Notes under the pieces: model-generated
Databases searched by the model: none
What the model was told of the DNA's origin: nothing
What the model saw: the letters and a program-made list of their open reading frames with translations, nothing else
Assembly (NCBI RefSeq): GCF_036404855.1
Contig: NZ_DASWYS010000148.1
Location: 1 to 19,020, forward strand
Direction of reading: 5' to 3'
Source of the DNA: Pelomonas sp036404855
Lineage (GTDB): Bacteria > Pseudomonadota > Gammaproteobacteria > Burkholderiales > Burkholderiaceae_C
Length of the DNA: 19,020 nucleotides
Translations under genes and position numbers: made by a program
Part shown: positions 1-8,590 of the stretch, one piece after another
Position numbering within the stretch: the first letter of the stretch is position 1
How the letters are laid out: the number at the start of each line of letters is the position of its first letter

Positions 1-452
1 ACCCCGCCGAAGCTGGCCATGCGAAGAACACGGCCGCGTTCCTGACCCTGGGCCTGCAGTCCGTGCGCCTGCTGCAGGGCGAGACGTTTGACGACACCCT
101 GGCCGGACCGGGCACGGCCCTGCTCTACCCGGGTGGGGCCGGCGCGGCCGGCGCCGGGCCGGCGGCCGAGGTCGGCCGCCTGATCCTGCTCGACGGCAGC
201 TGGCGCCAGAGCCGCCGCCTGCTGGCCGCCAACCCCTGGCTGTCGGCCCTGCCGCGCCTCGCCCTGCCCGAACGGCCCGGCCGCTACGCGCTGCGGCGCG
301 CCCACCGCCCCGGCCAGCTGTCGACGCTGGAGGCCGGCTTGCATGCGCTGGCCCTGCTGGAGGGGGCGCCGGCGCGCTTCGAGCCCTTGTGGGCAGCCTT
401 CGACGGCTTCGTCCAGGCCGGCCTTTACAGAAGGGAAATCGGTTTAGCCTAG
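1..452 (+). CDS. DTW-domain tRNA-uridine aminocarboxypropyltransferase (3' part)
   Basis: This is the C-terminal part of a DTW-domain protein; the 5' end lies before the window and the reading frame is open from base 3. Known members (TapT/YfiP) transfer the aminocarboxypropyl group of S-adenosylmethionine to uridine 47 of certain tRNAs, making acp3U in the cytoplasm. The visible residues fit the family: a Pro-Ala-Glu...His-Ala-Lys-Asn-Thr stretch at the window edge, LLYPGG, the core LLDGSWRQSRRLL (the family's 'DGTW' region, with Ser for Thr), RYALRR and LSTLEA near the end. The stop codon TAG at 450-452 overlaps the AGGA ribosome binding site of the next gene, so translation is probably coupled with the DsbD-like gene downstream. 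Family assignment is firm; the exact tRNA target is inferred from homologues. Confidence 0.85.
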   Translation, partial: PAEAGHAKNTAAFLTLGLQSVRLLQGETFDDTLAGPGTALLYPGGAGAAGAGPAAEVGRLILLDGSWRQSRRLLAANPWLSALPRLALPERPGRYALRRAHRPGQLSTLEAGLHALALLEGAPARFEPLWAAFDGFVQAGLYRREIGLA

Positions 453-461
453 GATTTCGGG

Positions 462-2552
462 ATGTATTCGTTCCTGCGATCCGCTTTCCTGGCCCTGCTG
501 GCCATCCCCTTGCTGGCCCAGGCCGCGCCCCCTGAGGCCGCGACCGAACATGTCAAGGCCCGCCTCGTGTCCAGCCAGGCGGCGGTCGCGCCGGGCCAGC
601 GCTTCACGGTGGCGCTGGAGCAGGACATCAAGTCCCACTGGCACACCTACTGGCTCAACCCGGGGGATTCCGGCCAGGCCACCAGCATCGAATGGGCGGG
701 CGCCGAAGCCGGCCCCATCCAGTGGCCGACGCCGTCCATCCAGGCCATCGGCCCCATCGTCAACTACGGCTACGAGGGCCGGCCGGCTCTGCTGGTGGAG
801 CTGACCGTGCCGGCCGACGCCCAGCCCGGCAGCCGTTTCAAGCCGACGGCCGAGGTGCGCTGGCTCGTCTGCAAGGATGTCTGCATCCCCGAGCAGGTCA
901 GCCTGGGCCTGGACCTGCCAGTGGCCGCACAGGCCCAGCCTGGTGCCGACGCCGCGCTTATCGAGGCATGGCGCGCAGCCATCCCCCAGCCCGCCCCCTT
1001 CGCCGTGTCGCTCAAGGCCGCACCCCAGGGCGTGCGGCTCAGCGGGCCGACCACCGGCGTCACCAAGGCCTACTTCTTTGCTGACGCCTGGGGCGCCGTC
1101 GCCCACAGCGCACCGCAGCCGCTCAAGGCCGAGGCCGGCGGCTGGGTGCTGGACATCCCGGCCGGCGACGAGCCCCTGGCGGCAGGCAAGCCACTGTCCG
1201 GCGTCATCGCGTTGACGACGGCCGCGGGCGAGCAGGCCTGGACGATTGCAGCGCCCATGCCCGAGGGGGCCGGCAAGGGCCCCGGCCCCGCCGATCTGGC
1301 GACGCCCGCCGTCGACGCCGCCGTACCCGCGCCGGCGTCGGTGAGCGAACTCGGCCTGCTGCCGGCGCTCGCCCTGGCCCTGGTGGGCGGCCTGATCCTG
1401 AACCTGATGCCCTGCGTCTTCCCGGTGCTGTCCATCAAGGCGCTGGCCCTGGTGCGCGAGGGCAACCACAAGGCCGAAGGCCTGGCCTACACGGCCGGCG
1501 TGCTGGCCAGCTTCCTGCTGCTCGCCGCCGTGCTGATCGCCCTGCGTGCGGGCGGCCAGCAGGTGGGCTGGGGCTTCCAGTTCCATTCGCCGGTGTTCGT
1601 GCTGGTGGTGGCCTATCTGCTCTTCCTCGTCGGCCTGAACCTGTCGGGCCTGTTCGAGATCGGCGGCAGCTTCACGGGCATCGGCTCGGGCCTGGCCGCG
1701 CGCCAGGGGCTGGCGGGCAGTTTCTTCACCGGCGTGCTGGCCGCGGTGGTTGCCACACCCTGCACGGCGCCCTTCATGGGCGCGGCGCTGGCGTTTGCGC
1801 TGTCGCAACCGGCCGCGGTGCTGATGGCGGTCTTCCTGGCGCTGGGGCTGGGCCTGGCGCTGCCCTTCCTGGTGCTGGCCTTCTGGCCCGCGGCACAGCG
1901 TTGGCTGCCGCGGCCGGGGGCGTGGATGGACCGCTTCAAGCAGTTCCTCGCCTTCCCGATGTACGCCGCCGTCGTCTGGCTGCTGTGGGTGCTGGCGCAG
2001 CAGACCGGCCCGGACGGTGTCGGGCTGGCGCTGGTGGGCCTGGTGGTGATCACCTTCGGCCTGTGGTGGCGGCATGCCAGTGGCGCGAGCGCGGTTGGCA
2101 CGGTCGCGGCACTGGCCGGCGTGGTGCTGGCGCTGGGCGTGTCGGCATGGATCAAGCCGGTCGGCGCCGACGCCGTGCCCGGCTCGAGCGCCTCGGCCCA
2201 CGAGCCTTACAGCGCCGAGCGCCTGGCTGAGCTGCGCGGGCAGAACAAGCCGGTGTTCGTCAACATGACCGCCGCCTGGTGCATCTCCTGCCTCGTCAAC
2301 GAGCGCGTGGCGCTGTCGCGGCCCGAGGTCGGCGAGGCCTTCGCCAAGGCCGGCGTCACCTACCTGAAGGGCGACTGGACCCGCGAGGATCCCAGCATCA
2401 CCGCCGTCCTCAAGGCCCATGGCCGCTCGGGCGTGCCGCTCTACCTCTACTACGCGCCAGGTGCCACCGAGGCCCAGGTGCTGCCGCAGATCCTCACCCC
2501 CGGCCTCGTCGTCGAGGCTGTGACCGCCGCCCCCACCGATTCCAGGAGTTAG
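462..2552 (+). CDS. DsbD/ScsB-like membrane thiol:disulfide reductase
   Basis: The 696-residue protein carries reducing power across the inner membrane to periplasmic partners. Residues 1-21 form a signal peptide ending near AQA. An N-terminal periplasmic domain (about 22-290) has a Cys pair in VCKDVC (C137, C141), the layout seen in ScsB-type rather than classical DsbD alpha domains. The CcdA-like membrane core (about 300-560) contains the two half-site cysteines in LMPCVFP (C318) and ATPCTAP (C434). A C-terminal thioredoxin domain carries WCISC (W606, C607, C610). All three cysteine pairs of the relay are therefore present. The ATG at 462 is preceded by AGGA at 451-454. The gene sits 9 bases after the DTW gene and 2 bases before a thioredoxin-fold gene, so the latter is a plausible client. 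The family is sure; DsbD versus ScsB naming is less so. Confidence 0.9.
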   Translation: MYSFLRSAFLALLAIPLLAQAAPPEAATEHVKARLVSSQAAVAPGQRFTVALEQDIKSHWHTYWLNPGDSGQATSIEWAGAEAGPIQWPTPSIQAIGPIVNYGYEGRPALLVELTVPADAQPGSRFKPTAEVRWLVCKDVCIPEQVSLGLDLPVAAQAQPGADAALIEAWRAAIPQPAPFAVSLKAAPQGVRLSGPTTGVTKAYFFADAWGAVAHSAPQPLKAEAGGWVLDIPAGDEPLAAGKPLSGVIALTTAAGEQAWTIAAPMPEGAGKGPGPADLATPAVDAAVPAPASVSELGLLPALALALVGGLILNLMPCVFPVLSIKALALVREGNHKAEGLAYTAGVLASFLLLAAVLIALRAGGQQVGWGFQFHSPVFVLVVAYLLFLVGLNLSGLFEIGGSFTGIGSGLAARQGLAGSFFTGVLAAVVATPCTAPFMGAALAFALSQPAAVLMAVFLALGLGLALPFLVLAFWPAAQRWLPRPGAWMDRFKQFLAFPMYAAVVWLLWVLAQQTGPDGVGLALVGLVVITFGLWWRHASGASAVGTVAALAGVVLALGVSAWIKPVGADAVPGSSASAHEPYSAERLAELRGQNKPVFVNMTAAWCISCLVNERVALSRPEVGEAFAKAGVTYLKGDWTREDPSITAVLKAHGRSGVPLYLYYAPGATEAQVLPQILTPGLVVEAVTAAPTDSRS

Positions 2553-2554
2553 CC

Positions 2555-3160
2555 ATGACGTTGCTTCGCCGCTGCCTGCTCGCCGTCCTGATCCTGCCGG
2601 CCCTGGCTCATGCCAGCGCCAGCGTGGACGCGCCCGCGCCCGCCTTCACGGCCACCACGGCCGACGGCAAGACCGTCAACCTGGCCGACTACAAGGGCAA
2701 GACCGTGGTGCTGGAGTGGACCAACCACGACTGCCCGTACGTCAAGAAGCACTACGGTGCCGGCAACATGCAGAACCAGCAGAAGGCTGCCGCGGCGCAG
2801 GGCGTCGTCTGGTTGCAGGTGATCTCCTCTGCGCCGGGCCAGCAGGGCTTCGTCGACGGTGCCGGAGCCCAGAAACTCAACGCCGACCGCGCCGCGGCTC
2901 CCGCCGCCACGCTGCTGGACCCCAAGGGCGAGCTCGGCAAGCTCTACGGCGCGCAGACGACGCCCCACATGTACGTCATCAAGGCCGACGGGACGCTGGT
3001 CTACAAGGGCGGCATTGACAGCATCGCCACCGCCAAGGCGGAGGACATCGCCAAGGCCGAGCCCTACGTGACCGAGGCGCTGGCCGCGGTCGCCGCGGGC
3101 CGCAAGGTCGAGAAGGCGAGCACGCGGCCCTATGGCTGCAGCGTCAAGTACGCGAGCTGA
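2555..3160 (+). CDS. Periplasmic thioredoxin-fold (redoxin) protein
   Basis: The 201-residue exported protein has a signal peptide (cleavage near residue 20, LAHA|SAS) and an AhpC/TSA-redoxin type thioredoxin fold: APAFT at 28-32, the active-site region WTNHDCPYVKKHY with C60, and a cis-proline loop TTPHMYV (P137). The usual second active-site cysteine is replaced by valine (CPYV), so it cannot form a CxxC disulfide. The only other cysteine of the mature chain is C195 in RPYGCS near the C-terminus, which could act as a resolving cysteine. The ATG at 2555 has an AGGAG site at 2544-2548, and an upstream in-frame extension has no support. The 2-base gap from the DsbD-like gene argues for co-transcription and possibly for that reductase recycling this protein. 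Its substrate is unknown. Confidence 0.85.
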   Translation: MTLLRRCLLAVLILPALAHASASVDAPAPAFTATTADGKTVNLADYKGKTVVLEWTNHDCPYVKKHYGAGNMQNQQKAAAAQGVVWLQVISSAPGQQGFVDGAGAQKLNADRAAAPAATLLDPKGELGKLYGAQTTPHMYVIKADGTLVYKGGIDSIATAKAEDIAKAEPYVTEALAAVAAGRKVEKASTRPYGCSVKYAS

Positions 3161-3176
3161 CGCCATCCAGCGCCAC

Positions 3177-4088
3177 CTAGAAGACGGACAACCCCGTCTT
3201 CTCGACGAACAGCTCCAGCGCACGACGGCCGAGCATGGAGTTGCCCGTGCCGTCCAGCGCGGGTGACCACACGCACAGCGTGAGGTGATCGGGCACGACG
3301 GCGACGATGCCGCCGCCCACGCCGCTCTTGCAGGGCAGCCCGATGCGGAAGGCGAATTCGCCGGCCGCGTCGTAGGTGCCGCAGGTCAGCATCAGTGCGT
3401 TCACGCGCCGGGTCTGCGCCGCGCTGAGCACGGGCGTGCCCGCCAGCGGATGGCGGCCATCGCGGCACAGGTAGCCGGCCGCACAGGCCACCTGCTCGCA
3501 GGTCATCGCCAGGGCGCACTGGTTGAAATAGACGTCCAGCACCGTGGCCACGTCGTTGTCCAGCGTGCCGAAGCCCTTCATGAAATTCGCCAGCGCGGTG
3601 TTGCGAAAACCCGTGTCGGCCTCGGACCGCGCGACCTCGGCGTCGATCGGGACGGGCTCGCCGCACAGCCGGCCCAGTAGCGCCAGCAGCTCTGCCTTGG
3701 CGTCACCCAGCGATACCAGCCGGTCCGCGACCGCAATGGCGCCGGCATTGATGAAGGGATTGCGCGGGATGCCGCGCTCCGTCTCCAGCTGCACCAGCGA
3801 GTTGAATGGGCTTCCCGAGGGCTCGCGCCCGATGCGCTCCCAGAGCTTCTCGCCCAGCGACCGGATCGCCAACGTCAGCGAGAACACCTTGGACATGCTC
3901 TGGATGGAGAACGGCGTCGCGCTGTCGCCGGCCGACGCCGTCTCTCCTGAGCAGGTGCGCAGCGCGATGCCGAATTGCAGCGGTGACACCCGCGCCAGCG
4001 CCGGGATGTAGCCGGCCACCTTGCCGCCCTGGCCGAGCTGCGGCCGCAGCTCGGCGTTGATGCCGTCGAGGATGCGTTGAAAGTCCAT
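3177..4088 (-). CDS. glsA: Glutaminase A family
   Basis: This 303-residue protein matches the bacterial glutaminase family in length (about 300-310) and motifs. It hydrolyses L-glutamine to glutamate and ammonia in the cytoplasm and belongs to the serine beta-lactamase-like fold. The nucleophile motif Ser-x-x-Lys is in IQSMSK (S64, K67); further hallmarks are NPFINAGAI, GFRNTALANFMKGFG and TGNSMLG near the C-terminus. The chosen ATG at 4088 gives MDFQRILDGI, the usual family N-terminus; the frame stays open further upstream but that extension is not glutaminase-like and would cover the divergent gene. It is convergent with the thioredoxin gene (16-base gap). A 9-bp hairpin (AGAAGACGG type, 3179-3202) covers its last codons but has no T-run. 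Confidence 0.93.
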   Translation of the reverse strand: MDFQRILDGINAELRPQLGQGGKVAGYIPALARVSPLQFGIALRTCSGETASAGDSATPFSIQSMSKVFSLTLAIRSLGEKLWERIGREPSGSPFNSLVQLETERGIPRNPFINAGAIAVADRLVSLGDAKAELLALLGRLCGEPVPIDAEVARSEADTGFRNTALANFMKGFGTLDNDVATVLDVYFNQCALAMTCEQVACAAGYLCRDGRHPLAGTPVLSAAQTRRVNALMLTCGTYDAAGEFAFRIGLPCKSGVGGGIVAVVPDHLTLCVWSPALDGTGNSMLGRRALELFVEKTGLSVF

Positions 4089-4122
4089 GGCGCGGGATTC
4101 TCGGGCTTCAGAATGCCGGCCC

Positions 4123-5031
4123 ATGCAAGCCCTGCTCGATGCCATCGCCTCGGTGGCCTTTCCCTCCGACGCCCAACGCCTCTTCCACGGCCGTGGCGGC
4201 CGCCATCCCGGCTGCGAGCATCTCGCGCTGGACGCCTTCCCGCCGGTGCTGCTCCTCACCAGCTTCCAGCCGCTGGCCGACGCGACGCTGGCCGCCATCG
4301 GTGCGGCCCTCGCGGCACGCTGGCCCGACACGCCCTGGGTCTTCCAGTGCCGCCAGGAGGGCGGCCGCGTCGAGACCCGGCTGATGGCCGGTGCGGTGCC
4401 GGAGCCGCACGTCGTCACCGAGGCCGGCGCGCGCTACCTCGTGCACCTGCTGCGCGGGCAGAACCACGGCCTTTTCCTCGACATGGCCCAAGGCCGGCGC
4501 TGGGTTCGCGAGCAGGTGCAGCCGGGCGCCAAGGTGCTCAACCTGTTCGCCTACACCTGCGCCTTCTCGGTGGTGGCGCTGCAGGCCGGCGCGGCTGAAG
4601 TGGTCAACGTGGACATGGCGTCGGGCGCGCTGGCGATCGGCCGGACCAACCATGAACTGAACGGCGTGAAGGCCGGAGCCAGGTTCCTCGCTCACGACAT
4701 CTTCAGCTCCTGGGGCAAGCTCACCCGCGGCGGCCCCTACGACCTCGTCGTCTGCGATCCGCCCAGCTTCCAGAAGGGCAGCTTCGTTGCGACCAAGGAC
4801 TACGCGCGGCTGGCCCGCCGGCTACCCGCGCTGCTGGCGCCCGGCGGGCAGGCGCTGCTGTGCCTGAACGCGCCGGAGCTGGACGTGGAATTCCTGCGCG
4901 ATGCCGTGGCGCAGAACGCGCCGGCGCTGGCGTTCGTGGGGCGGGTGGCCAACCCGCCCGCGTTCGAGGACATCTCGCCGGAGCGCGCGCTGAAGGTGCT
5001 GGCCTTCCGGCTGCCCGACCCGGCGCCCTGA
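4123..5031 (+). CDS. Class I SAM-dependent methyltransferase, RlmI/RlmK-type (no PUA domain)
   Basis: The 302-residue protein has the Rossmann methyltransferase core of the RlmI/RlmK (COG1092-like) group: SAM-binding motif I in VLNLFAYTCAFS (138-149), an acidic motif II in VVNVDMASGAL, and the catalytic-type motif IV DPPSFQKGSF (212-221). Relatives methylate 23S rRNA bases (m5C1962, m7G2069). This protein is shorter and lacks the N-terminal PUA domain of RlmI; residues 1-110 are an unassigned alpha/beta region. Its target may be rRNA but cannot be read from the sequence. ATG 4123 starts MQALLDAIASVAF; an in-frame ATG at 4087 would add 12 residues but overlaps the glsA start codon. No good Shine-Dalgarno site is visible. 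It is divergent from glsA with 34 bases between the starts. Confidence 0.8.
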   Translation: MQALLDAIASVAFPSDAQRLFHGRGGRHPGCEHLALDAFPPVLLLTSFQPLADATLAAIGAALAARWPDTPWVFQCRQEGGRVETRLMAGAVPEPHVVTEAGARYLVHLLRGQNHGLFLDMAQGRRWVREQVQPGAKVLNLFAYTCAFSVVALQAGAAEVVNVDMASGALAIGRTNHELNGVKAGARFLAHDIFSSWGKLTRGGPYDLVVCDPPSFQKGSFVATKDYARLARRLPALLAPGGQALLCLNAPELDVEFLRDAVAQNAPALAFVGRVANPPAFEDISPERALKVLAFRLPDPAP

Positions 5032-5331
5032 GGCTCCCGCCGCCCGGCCCCGCCGCGCGAGCCGCGGTCGCCAGGCGTGTCGCCGCCGCAACGCGTGGCG
5101 GGTCTTCGTCCCCCGCGATTGCGGGGGGATGCAGCCCCCATTGCCAACGCGAAAGGCGGCGTTCTTCTCAATAGGCATCGGCGTTTCGCCGCCGACGGCT
5201 GGTCGTTGCGCGAAGGCTAATTCCCACGGTTTGGTAAAACTTTCCTAATACGTAAAAAAAGCCTCACTACGCTCGCGTCGCGCGTCGGGAGGGTCTCGGC
5301 GCATGTTTTTGAACCACCGAACCAGACCGCC
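5032..5331. other. Intergenic region with hairpin and AT-rich promoter-like patch
   Basis: This 300-base gap separates the methyltransferase from the PEP-CTERM gene. It holds a perfect 7-bp hairpin CCCCCGC-GATT-GCGGGGG at 5110-5127 without a T-run, which may help to end the upstream transcript. At 5228-5261 there is a strikingly AT-rich stretch for this genome (TTGGTAAAAC...CGTAAAAAAA), about 75 bases before the PEP-CTERM start, a likely place for the promoter. I could not fit a -35/-10 pair with normal spacing, nor a GG-N10-GC sigma54 site. No RNA gene or credible small ORF is seen. Confidence 0.45.
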
Positions 5332-6036
5332 ATGCAACTCCGCTCCGTCGCCCTTGCCGCCTTCGTCGCTGCCAGCTTCTCCGCCCACGCCGACACCGTC
5401 GCGCTGTGGGACTACAGCGCCACGCCCACCTCCACCAAGCACACGCAAAGCGCCAACGGTGCGTCGTTCGCCGTCATCGGCGGCGTCACCACCAGCTTTG
5501 CCAGCGGTGTGGCGAACCAGGCCCTCAACACCACCACGTACGCGGCCCAGGGCGCCGGCAACTTGACGCGCGGCGTCGAGTACGACGTCGACACGTCGGG
5601 CTATACCAATCTGGTGCTGACGTTCGCCCAGCGCAACAGCGGCACGGCGTCGGCCTGGACCACGCTGCAGTACACCATCGACGGCGGTGAGACCTGGAAC
5701 TTCGCCACCACCTTCCAGATGCCCGCCGCGTCGTCGGGCAGCTTCCTGTCGGGCATCACCTACGACTTCAGCAACACCCAAGGCGTGAACGACAACCCGC
5801 TGTTCGGCGTGCAGCTGCTGGCCAGCTTCGCCCCGGGCACCAGCACCTACGTCGCGACCAGCAACGGCCTGGCGGGGACCTACGGCACGAGCGGCACCAT
5901 CCGCTACGACAACGTGACGTTCAGCGGCACCGCCATCCCCGAGACCGCGCCCATCCCCGAGCCGCAGACCTATGCGCTGATGCTCGCTGGTCTGGCTGCC
6001 GTCGGCCTGCTGGCCCGCCGCCGCCGCGTGGGCTGA
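5332..6036 (+). CDS. PEP-CTERM sorting-domain exported protein
   Basis: The 234-residue protein has a signal peptide (MQLRSVALAAF..., cleavage after SAHA near residue 20), a Ser/Thr/Gly-rich beta-type middle with no family I recognise, and a textbook PEP-CTERM tail: PEPQTYAL from residue 209, a hydrophobic helix, and RRRR at 229-232. Such tails are recognised by exosortase (EpsH/XrtA), which removes them and releases the protein to the surface or extracellular matrix; these proteins usually accompany exopolysaccharide systems. No exosortase gene is in the window. The ATG at 5332 is the only start giving a good signal peptide, though no strong ribosome binding site is seen. The next gene starts 57 bases downstream on the same strand, so they are probably co-expressed. 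Confidence 0.9.
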   Translation: MQLRSVALAAFVAASFSAHADTVALWDYSATPTSTKHTQSANGASFAVIGGVTTSFASGVANQALNTTTYAAQGAGNLTRGVEYDVDTSGYTNLVLTFAQRNSGTASAWTTLQYTIDGGETWNFATTFQMPAASSGSFLSGITYDFSNTQGVNDNPLFGVQLLASFAPGTSTYVATSNGLAGTYGTSGTIRYDNVTFSGTAIPETAPIPEPQTYALMLAGLAAVGLLARRRRVG

Positions 6037-6093
6037 TCGCCGTCCCGCCACCCATTCCAAACCCAACTTCCCACCTCTCTCGTTGAGGACGTC

Positions 6094-8526
6094 GTGAACG
6101 CTCAATCCCTCTCCCTGCGCCCCCTTGTGGCGTGCATGTTGCCCCTGCTGCTGGTCGCCTGCGGTGGTGCCAACGAACCTGCTGCCACGGTGGTGGCCTC
6201 CGCCTCCGACACCATGTCGCGGGCCGCGTCGGTGGACGCCAGCGCCAAGCATCCGGACCACCACGAGTTTGAGGCCGAGCTGCAGGTGCCCTTCGTCAGC
6301 ACCGTCGCCAGCGGTGCGCGCCGCTTCAGCGTGGCGATGAACTACCTGGGTGCGCCGGAGGGTGAGCAGTTCGCGTACCGGCTGGAACTGGTGGCGGCCG
6401 ATGGCCGTGTCGTGCAGATCTACAGTGGCATCGCACGCTACGCCGGCAAGCCGGTGCTGCTGGACTTCGACTGGGCCGGCCGCGGCGAGAAGTCGTCGCT
6501 GGCCGACGGCGTCTACGAAGCTCGGCTGACGGCATTCGCCGTCGCTGCCGACGTGGTCGCCCAGGGTGACACCGACGACGCGCGCGTGCAGTCGCTGATG
6601 CATGCGGACGAGCACGGCCACGAGCCGCACACCGAGTCCTTCAAGTTCGTGCTCGGCGCTGCGCCCGTCGCCAAGATGCCGGTCTACCGCGCCATGGCCC
6701 TGGGCAGCCAGCTCGGGGAGGGTGAGGCCCCGCGCGCCAAGGCCCTGGCGGCCTCGGCCATCGCGAGCTGGCCCTACACCGTGTACTACGGCTCGCTGCA
6801 TGGCCAGACCAACGATTCCGACGGCGGTGGCGACGTGGCCACCTGCAACTCCTCGCAGGCGGCGCAGAGCGGCAAGTTCGGCCCTGATGCGGCCTTCCCC
6901 TACGCCAAGGGCCGGGGCCTGGACTTCTTTGCCAACACCGACCACAACCACTACTTCGACGGCAGCTCGGGCCTGGGCAGCATCTCGGCCGCGACGGCCA
7001 AGAGCCGCTACATGGCCGGCGTGACCATCGCCACCAACTACACGGCGGCCAACGCCGGCTTCCTTGCCATGTACGGCATGGAATGGGGTGTCATCAGCGG
7101 CGGCGGCCACCTGAACATCTTCAACAGCGACGAGCTGTACTCCTGGGAGTACGACCCCAGCAACCAGCTCTATGGCCACCGCTTCATCGCCAAGAACGAC
7201 TACGCGACGCTGTACTCGGTGATGCGTGCGGCCGGCCAGGTCGGCCAATTCAACCATCCCGACACCTCGGGCCAGTTCATCATCAACGGCACCGACTTCG
7301 GCTACAACGCCGACGGCGACGAGGTCATGGTGCTGGCCGAGATCTCCAACACCAGCGCCTTCTCCAACAAGACCGACGAGTCCCAGCAGCCGGGCTCGGG
7401 CTACGAGAGCGCCTTCCGCAAGATCCTGGAGCGCGGCTTCCACGTGGCGCCCGCCACCAACCAGGACAACCATTGCGCGAACTGGGGTGCGTCGTACACC
7501 AACCGCACGGCCGTCCTGATCCCCAACGGTACTGCGCTGTCCAAGGCCAGCTTCGTCGACGCGCTGCGCGCCCGACGCGTGTTCGCCACGCATGACAAGA
7601 ACTCGCAGGTGGTCTTCAGCGCCAACGGCGCCATCATGGGCTCGCGCATCAACAACACCGGCGTGCTGAACCTGAACGTGGGCTTCGCCAACACGGCCGG
7701 CAAGACCGTGTCGCTGGTGGAGATCTGGCAGGGCGTGCCGGGGCGCAACGGCACCATGACCGTGCTGTCCAACAGCGCCACCTACAGCCACACCCCCACC
7801 AACGGCGCGCACGTCTACTACGCCAAGCTGACGCAGAGCGACGGCAAGATCCTGTGGTCCGCGCCCATCTGGGTGAACCAGGGCGTGGTGGACAACGGCG
7901 ACACCACGCCGCCCACCGTCAGTGCCAGCCAGACCGGCAACAGCGGCACCATCACGCTGTCGGCCACGGCGAGCGACAACGTCGGCGTGACCAAGGTCGA
8001 GTTCTGGGTGGACGGCGCGCTCAAGGGCACGGCCACCGCGGCGCCCTACAGCATGACGCTGGACTCGCGCAGCCTGCCCAACGGCACGCACAGCCTGGTC
8101 GCCAAGGCCTTTGACGCCGCCGGCAACAGCGCCTCCTCGACGCCGGTCAGCTTCGACATCCTGAACGCCGGTGCGTCCGGCAGCGAGACGGAGCCCAACA
8201 ACACCATCGCGACCGCGAATGCCCTGGGCACCGCGACGACGGTCACCGGCTTCATCAGCAGCGCCAGCGACAAGGACTACTTCAAGGTCGACCTTCCGGC
8301 CGGCAAGAAGATCCGTGTCGACATGAGCGGCCCCAGCGGCCTGGACTACGACCTCTACCTGGTCACGTCCACCGGCGCCGGCCTCGCGTCCTCCGAAGGC
8401 AGCACGGCCTCGGAGTCGCTGACCTACACCAACGGCACCACGGCCCGGACGGTCTATATCAAGGTGCAGGGCTATGGGGGCTTCAGCGCGGCGACGGGCT
8501 ACACGCTGACGATCAGCTATCCCTGA
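6094..8526 (+). CDS. PHP-type (CehA/McbA-like) metallohydrolase lipoprotein with Ig-like and PPC domains
   Basis: The 810-residue protein begins at GTG 6094 (GAGGA at 6085-6089). A lipobox LVAC puts the lipid on C23. Residues 50-225 are a beta-rich region of unknown type. The core (about 228-590) resembles PHP-fold hydrolases: SLHGQTNDSDGG (H236, D241, D243), FANTDHNHY (D283, H284, H286), GGGHLNIF (H339), QFNHPD (H388) and NQDNH (D458, H460), which together would bind two or three metal ions. The second His of the usual HxH is Gln (Q238). An Ig-like domain follows (about 605-690), then a PPC domain starting at EPNN (about 698-810), both common in secreted hydrolases. It is probably an outer-membrane or surface phosphoesterase/hydrolase. 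The substrate is unknown, and the link to carbaryl or carbofuran hydrolases is only fold-level. Confidence 0.8.
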   Translation: MNAQSLSLRPLVACMLPLLLVACGGANEPAATVVASASDTMSRAASVDASAKHPDHHEFEAELQVPFVSTVASGARRFSVAMNYLGAPEGEQFAYRLELVAADGRVVQIYSGIARYAGKPVLLDFDWAGRGEKSSLADGVYEARLTAFAVAADVVAQGDTDDARVQSLMHADEHGHEPHTESFKFVLGAAPVAKMPVYRAMALGSQLGEGEAPRAKALAASAIASWPYTVYYGSLHGQTNDSDGGGDVATCNSSQAAQSGKFGPDAAFPYAKGRGLDFFANTDHNHYFDGSSGLGSISAATAKSRYMAGVTIATNYTAANAGFLAMYGMEWGVISGGGHLNIFNSDELYSWEYDPSNQLYGHRFIAKNDYATLYSVMRAAGQVGQFNHPDTSGQFIINGTDFGYNADGDEVMVLAEISNTSAFSNKTDESQQPGSGYESAFRKILERGFHVAPATNQDNHCANWGASYTNRTAVLIPNGTALSKASFVDALRARRVFATHDKNSQVVFSANGAIMGSRINNTGVLNLNVGFANTAGKTVSLVEIWQGVPGRNGTMTVLSNSATYSHTPTNGAHVYYAKLTQSDGKILWSAPIWVNQGVVDNGDTTPPTVSASQTGNSGTITLSATASDNVGVTKVEFWVDGALKGTATAAPYSMTLDSRSLPNGTHSLVAKAFDAAGNSASSTPVSFDILNAGASGSETEPNNTIATANALGTATTVTGFISSASDKDYFKVDLPAGKKIRVDMSGPSGLDYDLYLVTSTGAGLASSEGSTASESLTYTNGTTARTVYIKVQGYGGFSAATGYTLTISYP

Positions 8527-8548
8527 GCCACGGCAATGTGAGTGACCG

Positions 8549-8571
8549 AAGGGGCACACGATGCCCCTTTT
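8549..8571 (+). terminator. Intrinsic terminator after the metallohydrolase gene
   Basis: A perfect stem AAGGGGCA / TGCCCCTT with loop CACGA runs straight into TTTT, 22 bases after the stop codon at 8524-8526. It ends the PEP-CTERM/metallohydrolase transcript and separates it from the convergent kinase gene. Confidence 0.85.
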
Positions 8572-8590
8572 CCATTGGGCCCCCGGGGTC

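Noticed and set aside
444..2420. A 658-codon minus-strand frame
   Set aside because: It lies opposite the clear DsbD-like gene; its Gly/Gln/His/Arg-rich composition and lack of domains mark it as a shadow.
4087..4122. Earlier ATG for the methyltransferase
   Set aside because: It would add 12 residues without family character and overlap the glsA start codon; ATG 4123 fits better, though neither start has a clear ribosome binding site.
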